64,000 nucleotides of DNA, from NCBI RefSeq assembly GCF_011742555.1, contig NZ_JAAQQR010000001.1, forward strand, positions 310,001-374,000. The letters are read 5' to 3'. Source of the DNA: Luteibacter jiangsuensis (GTDB lineage: Bacteria > Pseudomonadota > Gammaproteobacteria > Xanthomonadales > Rhodanobacteraceae). Positions 54,889-64,000 of this stretch are shown one piece after another; the stretch's first letter is position 1; each line of letters opens with the position of its first letter. Under the pieces are notes generated by a model. That model was not told where the DNA came from, made no database searches, and worked only from the letters and a program-made list of their open reading frames with translations. Position numbers and translations under genes: made by a program.

Positions 54889-55689
54889 TTAACACGCCTT
54901 CGAGGTTGCGATCACGTCCTCGATGGTCCACGCGCCCGGCGCGCGGCCGGCGATCCACGCCGCGGCTTCGAGCGCGCCGCGCGCGAAGATGGAGCGGTCG
55001 GTGGCCCGGTGGCCGAGTTCGATGCGTTCGCCCTGCCCCATCAACAGCGCCTGGTGCTCGCCGACGATGTCGCCGCCGCGAACCACCGCGAAACCGATCG
55101 TGCCGGCCTTGCGCGCGCCCGGTCGGCCCTCGCGGACATAGACGGCCAGGTCTTCCAGTGCCGCACCGCGTCCTTCCGCAGCGGCATGACCGAGGGCCAG
55201 CGCCGTACCGGAGGGCGCGTCTTCCTTGCGGTTGTGGTGCGCCTCGACGATGTCGAGGTCCCACCCTGGCAGCGCCGCAGCCGCCTCGCGCAACAGGCGC
55301 GTGAGCACGGCGACACCGAGGCTGAAATTCGCCGCGCGCAGCACCGCGATACGTTCGGCCGCCTTCGCGAGGCGTTCTTCGACGGCCGGCGACAGGCCCG
55401 TCGTTCCGGTGACGAAGGCCGCACCGCTCGCTTCGCAACGCTCGAGTGCGGCGAGCAGTCCGTCAGGACCACTGAAGTCGACGACCACGTCGACATCGCC
55501 CTCGCCCGACCAGTCGGCGAAGCGGATCGGAGAAACATCGCCGTACACCGCTTTACCCAGCCGGCTGGACGACGCGGAAACCACAGCGCGCGCGAGTTCG
55601 AAGCGCTCATCGTCGCGCACGAGATTCAGCAGTGCGAGCCCCATACGGCCGGAGGCGCCGCTGATGGCGAGACGGACTGGACGGGACAT
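54889..55689 (-). CDS. dapB: 4-hydroxy-tetrahydrodipicolinate reductase
   Basis: Lysine/diaminopimelate pathway enzyme. The 266-residue protein has the NAD(P)H motif VRLAISGASGRMGLALLNLV. The lid segment includes VVDFSGPDGLLAALERCEAS and FVTGTTGLSPAVEERL. The catalytic and substrate motif is DIVEAHHNRKEDAPSGTALA (His-His and Lys, then Gly-Thr-Ala). In Xanthomonadales it usually follows dnaJ and precedes carA; here two family A repeats lie on the dnaJ side and two extra genes on the carA side. Confidence 0.97.
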   Translation of the reverse strand: MSRPVRLAISGASGRMGLALLNLVRDDERFELARAVVSASSSRLGKAVYGDVSPIRFADWSGEGDVDVVVDFSGPDGLLAALERCEASGAAFVTGTTGLSPAVEERLAKAAERIAVLRAANFSLGVAVLTRLLREAAAALPGWDLDIVEAHHNRKEDAPSGTALALGHAAAEGRGAALEDLAVYVREGRPGARKAGTIGFAVVRGGDIVGEHQALLMGQGERIELGHRATDRSIFARGALEAAAWIAGRAPGAWTIEDVIATSKAC

Positions 55690-55758
55690 GCGTTGACCCT
55701 TCTAGGATTTCTGAATCGCAAATCCTAGACCACTTGGCCGCAGCGTGGGAGCAGCTCT

Positions 55759-55841
55759 TGTGGGAGCCGCTTAAGCGGCGATGGGTGCTTGCGGCAAGAT
55801 GGCCCGCTGCCGCGGGATCGCCGGCGCAGCCGGCTCCCACA
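55759..55841 (+). repeat. Family A intergenic repeat, forward copy
   Basis: Begins TGTGGGAGCCGCTTAAGCGG and ends AGCCGGCTCCCACA. It is the first of two direct copies in the 320-bp gene-free stretch between dapB and dnaJ. Confidence 0.85.
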
Positions 55842-55889
55842 AAAGGCCACCCGAAACACAGAGGCTTCCCGAAAAGCATGCGAGCTTTG

Positions 55890-55972
55890 TGTGGGAGCCG
55901 CTTCAGCGGCGATGGGTGCTTGTGGGGAACTGGCCCGCTGCCGCGGGATCGCCGGCAGAGCCGGCTCCCACA
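55890..55972 (+). repeat. Family A intergenic repeat, forward copy
   Basis: Begins TGTGGGAGCCGCTTCAGCGG and ends AGCCGGCTCCCACA. It is the second direct copy, 48 bp after the first and 37 bp before the dnaJ stop. Apart from the two copies the dapB-dnaJ gap shows nothing recognisable. Confidence 0.85.
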
Positions 55973-56009
55973 GAAGGCCGGCTTCCACAGAAAGCCAGCC
56001 AGCAGGCGG

Positions 56010-57137
56010 TCAGGAAGTAACGCGCGACCAGAAGTCCTTGACGCCGTCCATGAACGTGGTGGAGCGTGGCGTGTGTTTCGCGGCTTCTTCGCCGACGAAG
56101 GTGGCTTCCAGCTGCTGCAGCAGATCGCGCTGTTCCTTCGTGAGGCGCACCGGGGTTTCCACGACCACCGTGCAGATGAGGTCGCCCGTGCGCCCACCGC
56201 GCACCGACTTCACGCCACGACCGCGCAGGCGGAACTGCTGCCCGGTCTGCGTTTCCGGCGGTACGTTCACCGGGACCTCGCCTTCCAGCGTCGGCACCAT
56301 CAGTTCGGTGCCCAGCGCCGCCTGGGCAAAACGGATCGGCATCTCGCAGTAGAGATCCGAACCGTCGCGCTGGAAGATGGCGTGCTCGCGAACGCGCACT
56401 TCCACGTAGAGATCGCCCGCCGGCGCACCCGCCGGGCCGGCTTCGCCCTGCCCCGTGAGGCGGATGCGGTCGCCGTTGTCCACGCCGGCCGGAATACGCA
56501 CCGAGAGCGTGCGCTCTTCCTCGAGACGCCCTTCGCCGTGACATTTCTTGCAGGGCTTGTCGATCTTCTGGCCGGACCCGTGACAGGTCGGGCATGCCTG
56601 CTGGATGGAGAAGATGCCGTTCTGCATGCGCACGCGGCCATGACCGGCGCAGGTGCTGCATGTGGACACCTTGCCGTCTTCCGAGCCGGTGCCGTTGCAG
56701 TGATGGCAATTGACCTGCGTGGGCACCTCGATCTTCTTCTCGACGCCGAACACGGCTTCCTCGAGATCGAGGTCCATCATGTAACGCAGATCGGCGCCGC
56801 GGCGCGCGCGTTGGCGCCCGCCGCCGCCGCCGAAGATGTCACCGAAAATGTCGCCGAAGATATCGCCCACGTCGCCGAATCCGGCGCCGTTGCCGCGACC
56901 GTATCCGCCACCCTCGAAGGCCGCATGACCGTACTGGTCGTAGGCCGCGCGCTTCTGCGCGTCAGAGAGGATGTCGTAGGCTTCCTTGGCTTCCTTGAAT
57001 TTCTCGATCGCATCCGGGTCGTCCGGGTTGCGATCGGGGTGGTACTTCATCGCGACGCGACGAAAGGTCTTCTTGAGGTCGCCCTCCGTCACGGTGCGTT
57101 CCACACCGAGGATTTCGTAGTAGTCGCGCTTGCTCAT
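56010..57137 (-). CDS. dnaJ: Chaperone protein DnaJ
   Basis: Hsp40 co-chaperone that stimulates DnaK ATPase and delivers clients. The 375-residue protein has the J domain with the HPD motif ([20 protein letters not shown]) and a Gly/Phe-rich stretch ([16 protein letters not shown]). Four CxxCxGxG zinc repeats follow ([32 protein letters not shown], near 145-205), then the C-terminal substrate-binding domains. It lies 7 bp downstream of the four-helix-bundle gene. Confidence 0.97.
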   Translation of the reverse strand: MSKRDYYEILGVERTVTEGDLKKTFRRVAMKYHPDRNPDDPDAIEKFKEAKEAYDILSDAQKRAAYDQYGHAAFEGGGYGRGNGAGFGDVGDIFGDIFGDIFGGGGGRQRARRGADLRYMMDLDLEEAVFGVEKKIEVPTQVNCHHCNGTGSEDGKVSTCSTCAGHGRVRMQNGIFSIQQACPTCHGSGQKIDKPCKKCHGEGRLEEERTLSVRIPAGVDNGDRIRLTGQGEAGPAGAPAGDLYVEVRVREHAIFQRDGSDLYCEMPIRFAQAALGTELMVPTLEGEVPVNVPPETQTGQQFRLRGRGVKSVRGGRTGDLICTVVVETPVRLTKEQRDLLQQLEATFVGEEAAKHTPRSTTFMDGVKDFWSRVTS

Positions 57138-57144
57138 AATTGCG

Positions 57145-57549
57145 TCAGTCAGCCGCTACGCGGCTTGTAAGTCGGCGGCGAGCCGCCTGTGAACCGTCAG
57201 TTTCGGCGCGGAGCTTCCGTGCCAGACCACCCATGAGCGCAAACAGTTGCTCGACGTCAAAAAGAACTGAATCCACGTCAGCCATCTCCATGCCCCCTGC
57301 CAACCTGAGCTGAGTATCCAGCTCTCCCAAGGACCCACGCGCGATCATCAGGAAGCGCTCCATTTCCTTTCTGGATCCTCGGCAAGCTCCCTCCGCGATA
57401 TTCGAAGGAACGCTCACGGCCGCTCTGCGAAGCTGCGACACAAGTCCGAATCGCTCGTCCTCGGGCAGTTCGCGAGTCAGCACGTAAATCCTGTGTGCCA
57501 GCTTCATCGCTCGCTGCCAGACCAAAAGCCTGTGATGTGGCCGAGACAT
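57145..57549 (-). CDS. Four-helix-bundle protein (S23/IVS-type) between dnaK and dnaJ
   Basis: The 134-residue protein matches the four-helix-bundle family often encoded within 23S rRNA intervening sequences. It has [40 protein letters not shown] and [20 protein letters not shown]; the SVPSNIAEG signature is diagnostic. The ATG at 57549 has GGAGG 5 nt upstream. It is inserted between the heat-shock genes dnaK and dnaJ, which are normally adjacent, and is followed by dnaJ after 7 bp, so it probably shares their transcription. Its function is unknown; relatives form pentameric helical bundles. Confidence 0.9.
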   Translation of the reverse strand: MSRPHHRLLVWQRAMKLAHRIYVLTRELPEDERFGLVSQLRRAAVSVPSNIAEGACRGSRKEMERFLMIARGSLGELDTQLRLAGGMEMADVDSVLFDVEQLFALMGGLARKLRAETDGSQAARRRLTSRVAAD

Positions 57550-57564
57550 CCTTGCCTCCATAAG

Positions 57565-57593
57565 ATCGCGCGGGCCCAAACGGCCCGCGCGAT
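57565..57593 (-). terminator. Stable hairpin between dnaK and the four-helix-bundle gene
   Basis: A perfect 12-bp GC-rich stem (ATCGCGCGGGCC / GGCCCGCGCGAT) with a 5-base loop lies 34 bp after dnaK. On the minus strand the tail is CTTATGGAGG, which lacks a T-run and contains the next gene's ribosome-binding site. It may act as a partial terminator or mRNA-stabilising structure that lowers dnaJ relative to dnaK. Confidence 0.6.
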
Positions 57594-57627
57594 TCTACTT
57601 ACTGTTCACGCTTTACGCTTCACGCAC

Positions 57628-59553
<1,926 letters not shown>

Positions 59554-59645
59554 TGAAGTTGCTCCGTATTTCTAAGCGGCCCCCGCGGCCGCGACTGTTT
59601 GTGAAAGTGGGGACCGGCCCCATCGATTCAATGCCTGGTGAGACT

Positions 59646-59677
59646 CCCCATGCGGCGCGAACCCGCGCCGCATGGGG
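59646..59677. promoter_or_regulatory. Perfect 14-bp hairpin in the grpE-dnaK gap
   Basis: CCCCATGCGGCGCG / CGCGCCGCATGGGG with an AACC loop, beginning 7 bp after the grpE stop. On the minus strand it has no T-run, so it looks like an RNA stability or processing element, not a full terminator. On the plus strand the tail CTTTGTT is terminator-like, but no plus-strand gene ends here. No CIRCE sequence is visible in this gap. Confidence 0.55.
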
Positions 59678-59683
59678 CTTTGT

Positions 59684-60220
59684 TCAGTTGTCGCGCACGA
59701 CGGCGACGAGCGCCGGACGCAGCAGACGGTCGTTGAGCACGAAACCCTTCTGGACCACCGCGACCACCGTGCCCGGCGGATGCTCGTTCGACTCGACCGA
59801 GCTGATGGCCTGGTGGTGTTCCGGGTTGAACGGCTGGTGGAGGGGGTCGACGACGGTGAGGCCGTTCGACTGCGTGACCTTTTCCAGCTGCTTCAGGGTC
59901 AGCTCCAGCCCCTCGCGCATCGTCTTCGCGTCCGCAGACTCGTTGGTGAGGCCGAGCACGATGCCGTCGTAGACCGGAAGCAGGTCGCCCAGCAGTTTCT
60001 CGTTCGCGAAACGGCGCGCCTGCTCGAGGTCGCGCTGAAGGCGGCGGCGCTGGTTCTCGATCTCCGCCCGCTCGCGCAGGACCGTCTCGCGCGCTCCGGC
60101 CAGTTCGGATTCCAGGGCGCCGAGCTTTGCGGTGAGGGCGTCGAGATCGGCGTTCACGCCGCCATCCGCCGCACCGCCGTCCTGCACCTGATCCGGCACA
60201 TGGGGATCGTTGTTCTGCAT
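59684..60220 (-). CDS. grpE: Nucleotide-exchange factor GrpE
   Basis: Releases ADP from DnaK. The 178-residue protein has a disordered acidic N-terminus and a long coiled coil (LTAKLGALESELAGARETVL, REIENQRRRLQRDLEQARRF type). The C-terminal beta-domain ends HPPGTVVAVVQKGFVLNDRL, then LRPALVAV, the GrpE signature. The ATG at 60220 (MQNNDPHV) has GGAG upstream; the open frame from 60271 runs into the spacer after hrcA and is rejected. The gene lies 86 bp downstream of hrcA. Confidence 0.96.
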   Translation of the reverse strand: MQNNDPHVPDQVQDGGAADGGVNADLDALTAKLGALESELAGARETVLRERAEIENQRRRLQRDLEQARRFANEKLLGDLLPVYDGIVLGLTNESADAKTMREGLELTLKQLEKVTQSNGLTVVDPLHQPFNPEHHQAISSVESNEHPPGTVVAVVQKGFVLNDRLLRPALVAVVRDN

Positions 60221-60306
60221 GCTTGCTCCAAATGTCAGCCAACCGACCCGCTCACGGAGCGGGCCGAACATTCGCGGGAAATAGTAAACCCGCCTCCCGG
60301 GGCGGT

Positions 60307-61368
60307 TTATGAGGTCGCCGCGGCGCGATTCAAGGCGTCGCTTAGCAATCCGGCGGTGGCCTGCACCACCGGAATCACCCGCTCATATGCCATACGCGTC
60401 GGTCCAATAACTCCGATCGCGCCGAGCATGCGGCCGCCGGTGCCGTAGGTGGCGGTGACGATGCTGCATCCGTCCAGGGCCGAGAAGCCGGATTCCTCGC
60501 CGATGAAAAGGCGGACGCCCGGGGCCTGGACGCACATTTCCATGAGCTGGAGCAGGTCGCGCTTCTGCTGGAAGGCGTCGAACAACTCGCGGAGCCGGTC
60601 GATGTCGGCCAGCTCGGAGTACCCCATGAGGTTGGTCTGGCCGCTCACCAGCACGTCGTCGGCGTCTTCGTCGTGGGCGAACGAGGCCGTGGCCAGCTCC
60701 ACCGCGCTGGCCAGCATGCGGTTGAGCTCGCCGCCGGCCTCGCGCAGTTCCGAGGCCAGGTGGGCCCGGATGTCCGCCAGCCGAAGGCCGGCGAACTGCG
60801 TATTGAGGTAATTGGCCGCCTGTTCCAGTTCGCTGCCGTCCAGCGGGCGGGCCAGCTGCACCACCCGGTTCTGCACCTGGTTGTCGGAGAACACCAGGAT
60901 GACGAGCACGCGGGCGTCCGGCAGCGAGACGAAGTCGATGTGGCGCAGCGGGAAGTCGCCCTGGCGCGGCACGGTAACGACGCCGGCGAAGCGGGTCATG
61001 GCCGAGAGCAGGTTCGAGACATTGCCCAGCAGGTCGCGCGTGGTCGTCTGGTGCGGCGGCAGGCCGCCCTGCAGGCGCGCCATCTCGTCACGCGGCAGCG
61101 GCTTCAGTTCGAGCAGGCTGTCCACGAAAAGGCGCAACCCGCGCGGCGTGGGCACGCGGCCCGCCGACGTATGCGGGGACGCCACCAGCCCGGCTTCTTC
61201 CAGATCCGCCATGATGTTGCGGATGGTGGCGGGGCTGACCTCCAGGCCCGACGACTTCGCCAGCGTGCGCGAGCCGACGGGTTCGCCATCGGAAAGGTAT
61301 TGGGAAATCAGGGTCCGCAGCAGCCGGCGCGCGCGAGCATCGATGTCGTGACCGGAAAACGGGTTCAT
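60307..61368 (-). CDS. hrcA: Heat-inducible transcription repressor HrcA
   Basis: Represses heat-shock genes by binding CIRCE elements. The 353-residue protein has the winged-helix N-terminus (ARRLLRTLISQYLSDGEPVG, SGLEVSPATIRNIMADLEEA), a GAF-like domain and a C-terminal region with FIGEESGFSALDGCSIVTAT and GAIGVIGPTRMAYERVIPVV. It heads the hrcA-grpE-dnaK-dnaJ run. No CIRCE (TTAGCACTC-N9-GAGTGCTAA) is seen upstream; instead there is a sigma32-like promoter. Confidence 0.97.
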   Translation of the reverse strand: MNPFSGHDIDARARRLLRTLISQYLSDGEPVGSRTLAKSSGLEVSPATIRNIMADLEEAGLVASPHTSAGRVPTPRGLRLFVDSLLELKPLPRDEMARLQGGLPPHQTTTRDLLGNVSNLLSAMTRFAGVVTVPRQGDFPLRHIDFVSLPDARVLVILVFSDNQVQNRVVQLARPLDGSELEQAANYLNTQFAGLRLADIRAHLASELREAGGELNRMLASAVELATASFAHDEDADDVLVSGQTNLMGYSELADIDRLRELFDAFQQKRDLLQLMEMCVQAPGVRLFIGEESGFSALDGCSIVTATYGTGGRMLGAIGVIGPTRMAYERVIPVVQATAGLLSDALNRAAATS

Positions 61369-61402
61369 GCGCTGGAGTGTCGGAGTGGGCCGGATCGTTC
61401 GC

Positions 61403-61436
61403 TATCAATAAGGTCTTGCCGTCCGGCTTGCAAGTC
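61403..61436 (-). promoter_or_regulatory. Candidate sigma32 heat-shock promoter of hrcA
   Basis: On the minus strand GACTTGCAAG (61436-61427) and CCTTATTGATA (61413-61403) resemble sigma32 -35 (CTTGAA) and -10 (CCCCATNTA) elements, with 15 bp between CTTGCA and CCTTAT. The site is 35 bp before the hrcA start. Confidence 0.4.
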
Positions 61437-61498
61437 TCGGCCCTTGCGACGCCGCTGCCGCTACAATCGGCGCGACTCCATCCGCCGACCCGGGTCCC

Positions 61499-63169
61499 AT
61501 GCTCACCTCGCTCTACGTCCGCCAGTTCGCCGTCGTCGAAGAAGCCGAGGTCGCGTTCGGCCCCGGCCTCACCGTGGTCAGCGGCGAAACCGGCGCCGGC
61601 AAGTCGCTTCTGGTCGATGCCCTCATGCTCCTGGCCGGCGCCCGCGCCGACAGCGGCATGGTTCGCGCCGGCAGCGACCGCGCCGAACTGGCCGCGGAAT
61701 TCGACCTCAAAGGCCTGCCCGACGCCCTGTCCTGGTTGCGCCAGGAGGAACTGGACGACGGCGAGACCTGCCAGCTGCGGCGTGTCATTCGCACCGAGGG
61801 CAGCTCGCGCGGGTGGATCAACGGACGCCCCGCCAGCCTCGCCCAGATGTCGGCACTGGCCGCGCTGATCGTCGAGATCCACGGCCAGCATGAGCACCAG
61901 GCCCTGCTTTCCCGCCAGCATCAGATGGCCTTGCTGGATGCTTATGCAGGCAACGAGGAACGGCTGGCCCGGGTGCGCGATACGGCCCGCGCCTGGCGCG
62001 ACGCCGTGGCCCGCATCCGCGCGCTGTCCGGCGGCGACGATCGCGAACGCCAGATCGAACTACTCGCACACGAGCTGGAAGAACTGGAGCGCTGGGCCCT
62101 CGCGCCGTCTGCGCTGGAAGATCTCGAAGCACAGCATCGCCGCCTCGCCAACGCGGGCCGGCTGGCCGAAGGCGCCAACGGCATCGTCGAAATGCTGGAC
62201 GGCGAGAGCGAGTTCGCCATCGGGCGCGCCCTGCTCCGCGCCCATGCCGAGCTGTCGCGCCTGTCCGAACTGGACGGCACCCTCGCCCCGCTGCTCGAAC
62301 TGCTGGACAGCGCGCAGATCCAGGTGGGCGAAGCGGTGGACGGCCTGGGCCGCTACGCGCAGGACGTGGAACTGGATCCGGAACGCCTCGCGGAGGTGGA
62401 CACGCACCTCACCCATCTGCACGACCTGTCCCGCCGCTATCGCCTGCCGATCGAGGAACTGTTCGCAAAGGCCGACGAGGTGCGCGGCCGCCTGGCCGAA
62501 CTCGAAGGCGCGGGCGAGGCACTGGACCGTCTGGCCGGCGAGCGCGACCGCCTGCGGAAGGACTACGACGTGGCCGCCGCAGCCTTGTCGAAGGCGCGCA
62601 TCGATGCCGCCGGCCGGCTCGGCACCTCGGTGGCCGCCCTCATGGGCGAACTCGGCATGGCCGGTGGCCGCCTGGAGGTATCGCTGGAACCCGCCGAAGG
62701 CGACGAGCCGGACCCGCAAGGCCGCGAGCGCTGCGAACTGCTGGTCAGCGCCAATCCCGGACAACCGCCGCGCCCGCTGCGAAAAGTGGCTTCCGGCGGC
62801 GAACTCGCACGCATTAGCCTCGCCATCGAAGTGGCCACGCTGGGCAACGACAACATCGGCTGCATGATCTTCGACGAGGTGGACACCGGCATCGGTGGCG
62901 CCGTGGCGGAAGTGGTCGGCCAGAAGCTGCGCGCCCTCGGCGAGCGCGTGCAGGTGCTCTGCGTCACGCACCTTCCGCAGGTGGCCGCACAGGGCCACTC
63001 GCACCTGCAGGTGGCAAAGGAAAGCGACGGCGAGGCCACCCGCACACGCATCCGCGCGCTGAACGACGCCGGCCGCCGCGACGAACTCAGCCGCATGCTG
63101 GGCGGCGTGGAGATCACGAAGGAAACGCGCGCCCACGCGAAGAAGATGCTGGACCGCGCACAGGGGTGA
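61499..63169 (+). CDS. recN: DNA repair protein RecN
   Basis: SMC-like ATPase for double-strand-break repair. The 556-residue protein starts MLTSLYVRQFAVVEEAEVAF. It has Walker A (GETGAGKSLLVDALMLLAGA) at about 38, the long coiled coil (about 165-370), the ABC signature KVASGGELARISLAIEV and Walker B (CMIFDEVDTGIGGAVAEVVG). It is divergent from hrcA, the usual gene order. A TACAAT -10-like sequence is at 61462-61467, but no LexA-type box is obvious. Confidence 0.97.
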   Translation: MLTSLYVRQFAVVEEAEVAFGPGLTVVSGETGAGKSLLVDALMLLAGARADSGMVRAGSDRAELAAEFDLKGLPDALSWLRQEELDDGETCQLRRVIRTEGSSRGWINGRPASLAQMSALAALIVEIHGQHEHQALLSRQHQMALLDAYAGNEERLARVRDTARAWRDAVARIRALSGGDDRERQIELLAHELEELERWALAPSALEDLEAQHRRLANAGRLAEGANGIVEMLDGESEFAIGRALLRAHAELSRLSELDGTLAPLLELLDSAQIQVGEAVDGLGRYAQDVELDPERLAEVDTHLTHLHDLSRRYRLPIEELFAKADEVRGRLAELEGAGEALDRLAGERDRLRKDYDVAAAALSKARIDAAGRLGTSVAALMGELGMAGGRLEVSLEPAEGDEPDPQGRERCELLVSANPGQPPRPLRKVASGGELARISLAIEVATLGNDNIGCMIFDEVDTGIGGAVAEVVGQKLRALGERVQVLCVTHLPQVAAQGHSHLQVAKESDGEATRTRIRALNDAGRRDELSRMLGGVEITKETRAHAKKMLDRAQG

Positions 63170-63236
63170 ACGACTTTCTGCAGGGGCCATCTCCTGTGGC
63201 AGATCCCAATGTTGCCCCGCAAGCCGCCGCGCTTTG

Positions 63237-63319
63237 TGTGGGAGCCGCTTCAGCGGCGATGGGTGCTAGCGGCGAGATTGCCCGCTGCCGCGGGATCGCC
63301 GGCACAGCCGGCTCCCACA
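63237..63319 (+). repeat. Family A intergenic repeat, forward copy
   Basis: Begins TGTGGGAGCCGCTTCAGCGG and ends AGCCGGCTCCCACA. It sits in the 210-bp gap between recN and the convergent response-regulator gene, which contains nothing else recognisable. Confidence 0.85.
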
Positions 63320-63379
63320 CAAGGCCTCCCACATAAGGCCTCCACGCAAGAAGCGCGGCTCACCTCGGAAGGCCGCGCC

Positions 63380-64000
63380 TCAGCTGCGGATCAGACCGCG
63401 CTCCTGCGCCATGCGGTAGAGGTCTAGCTCCGATCCTGCATTGAGCTTGTTCATGACCGCAGCGCGGTGGATGTAGATCGTTTTCTGCCCGATGCCCAGT
63501 TCCGCCGCCACCTGTTTCGGCGCGCGGCCGATGGCCAGCAGCAGGAATACTTCGCGCTCGCGCGCCGTCAGCCGGTTGAACGGATCGAGGTCGGTCGTGG
63601 CCCGGCCCGAGCGCCGTTCCCGCAGGTCCGAACTCAGGTACTGGTCGCCACCGAGCACCGAGCGGACGGCGGCCACCAGTTCCTCCGGCGCCACGCCCTT
63701 GGTGACGTAGCCACGCGCGCCGCGACGCAGGGCTTCGGAAACGTAGGGTTCGCCGTCGTGCATGCTCAGCACCACGATCTTCATGGCGGGCGCGATGCTC
63801 GCCAGGTGCTCGATCAGCGGCAGCCCGCTGCCGTCGGGTAGCGACAGATCGACCGCTACCAGGTCGGGACGATGTTGGGTAACCGCTTCCACCGCCTCGT
63901 CGGCATTGCGCGCTTCGGCGACGACGTCCAGGTCGGGTTCCAGCTCGATGAGTCGCTTGAACCCTTCGCGAACGATGGCGTGGTCATCTACTAGGACGAT
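63380..64000 (-). CDS. NarL/FixJ-family response regulator (5' end beyond window)
   Basis: Two-component transcription factor. The frame is open to base 64000; the receiver domain begins with the acidic pair (IVLVDDHAIVREGFKRLIEL). The phosphorylated Asp is in DLVAVDLSLPDGSG and the conserved Lys is in ARGYVTKGVAPEEL. The LuxR-type helix-turn-helix is NRLTAREREVFLLLAIGRAP followed by GIGQKTIYIHRAAVMNKLNA. Only the first few residues are missing. The partner histidine kinase is probably outside the window. Confidence 0.93.
   Translation of the reverse strand: MVLVDDHAIVREGFKRLIELEPDLDVVAEARNADEAVEAVTQHRPDLVAVDLSLPDGSGLPLIEHLASIAPAMKIVVLSMHDGEPYVSEALRRGARGYVTKGVAPEELVAAVRSVLGGDQYLSSDLRERRSGRATTDLDPFNRLTAREREVFLLLAIGRAPKQVAAELGIGQKTIYIHRAAVMNKLNAGSELDLYRMAQERGLIRS

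Noticed and set aside
61369-61498. A CIRCE operator upstream of hrcA
   Set aside because: No TTAGCACTC-N9-GAGTGCTAA or close variant is present in the hrcA-recN gap or in the grpE and dnaK gaps.

Overview
The window is high-GC chromosomal DNA, most likely from a gammaproteobacterium of the Xanthomonadales, family Rhodanobacteraceae (Luteibacter/Dyella type). This is inferred from the gene order recN / hrcA-grpE-dnaK-dnaJ-dapB ... carA-carB-greA, the zinc-free 'type B' ribosomal protein L36, and the lipoprotein-type T2SS secretin. I see no tRNA, rRNA, CRISPR array or insertion sequence.

Layout. 1-6.4 kb holds housekeeping and signalling genes: sodC, rsuA, rsmC-like, selO, a secreted protein of unknown function and a PAS-GGDEF-EAL protein. 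From 6.5 to 35.8 kb nearly every gene is on the minus strand and forms one large secretion and surface-signalling locus. In transcription order it holds a T2SS lipo-secretin (gspD), an STN/TonB-C sensor-like protein, an ECF sigma factor, a FecR anti-sigma, a two-partner-secretion transporter (TpsB), ExbB with DUF2341 and LamG-like domains, ExbD, TonB, a porin, two small periplasmic or unknown proteins, a 4271-residue TpsA adhesin, a DING/PstS-like phosphate-binding protein, and the T2SS minor pseudopilins GspI, GspJ and GspK. A near-perfect Pho box array lies upstream of the STN gene. The set matches the P. aeruginosa VreAIR / PdtA-PdtB-ExbB2D2 / Hxc neighbourhood, so I read it as a phosphate-starvation secretion island.

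36-43 kb: gnd, a 3-oxoacid CoA-transferase pair (scoA-scoB), a LysR regulator, rpmJ, a periplasmic-sensor diguanylate cyclase coupled to a small acidic protein, and the remnant of an MFS transporter gene. 43-47.7 kb is an ECF41 module: OsmC/Ohr-like protein, NAD(P)-binding epimerase-like protein, LysR regulator and a stand-alone sigma region 4 protein on the minus strand, facing a carboxymuconolactone decarboxylase, a cupin and the ECF41 sigma factor itself. Both transcription units with a recognisable promoter carry TGTCACA-N16-CGTC type sites.

47.7-63.4 kb is the conserved core: greA-carB-carA, a 2OG-Fe(II) oxygenase, a CaCA antiporter, dapB, dnaJ, a four-helix-bundle gene placed between dnaJ and dnaK, dnaK, grpE, hrcA and the divergent recN. 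A NarL-type response regulator runs off the right edge. Six copies of an ~83-bp three-hairpin intergenic repeat and a second 26-bp inverted-repeat family decorate the gene ends.
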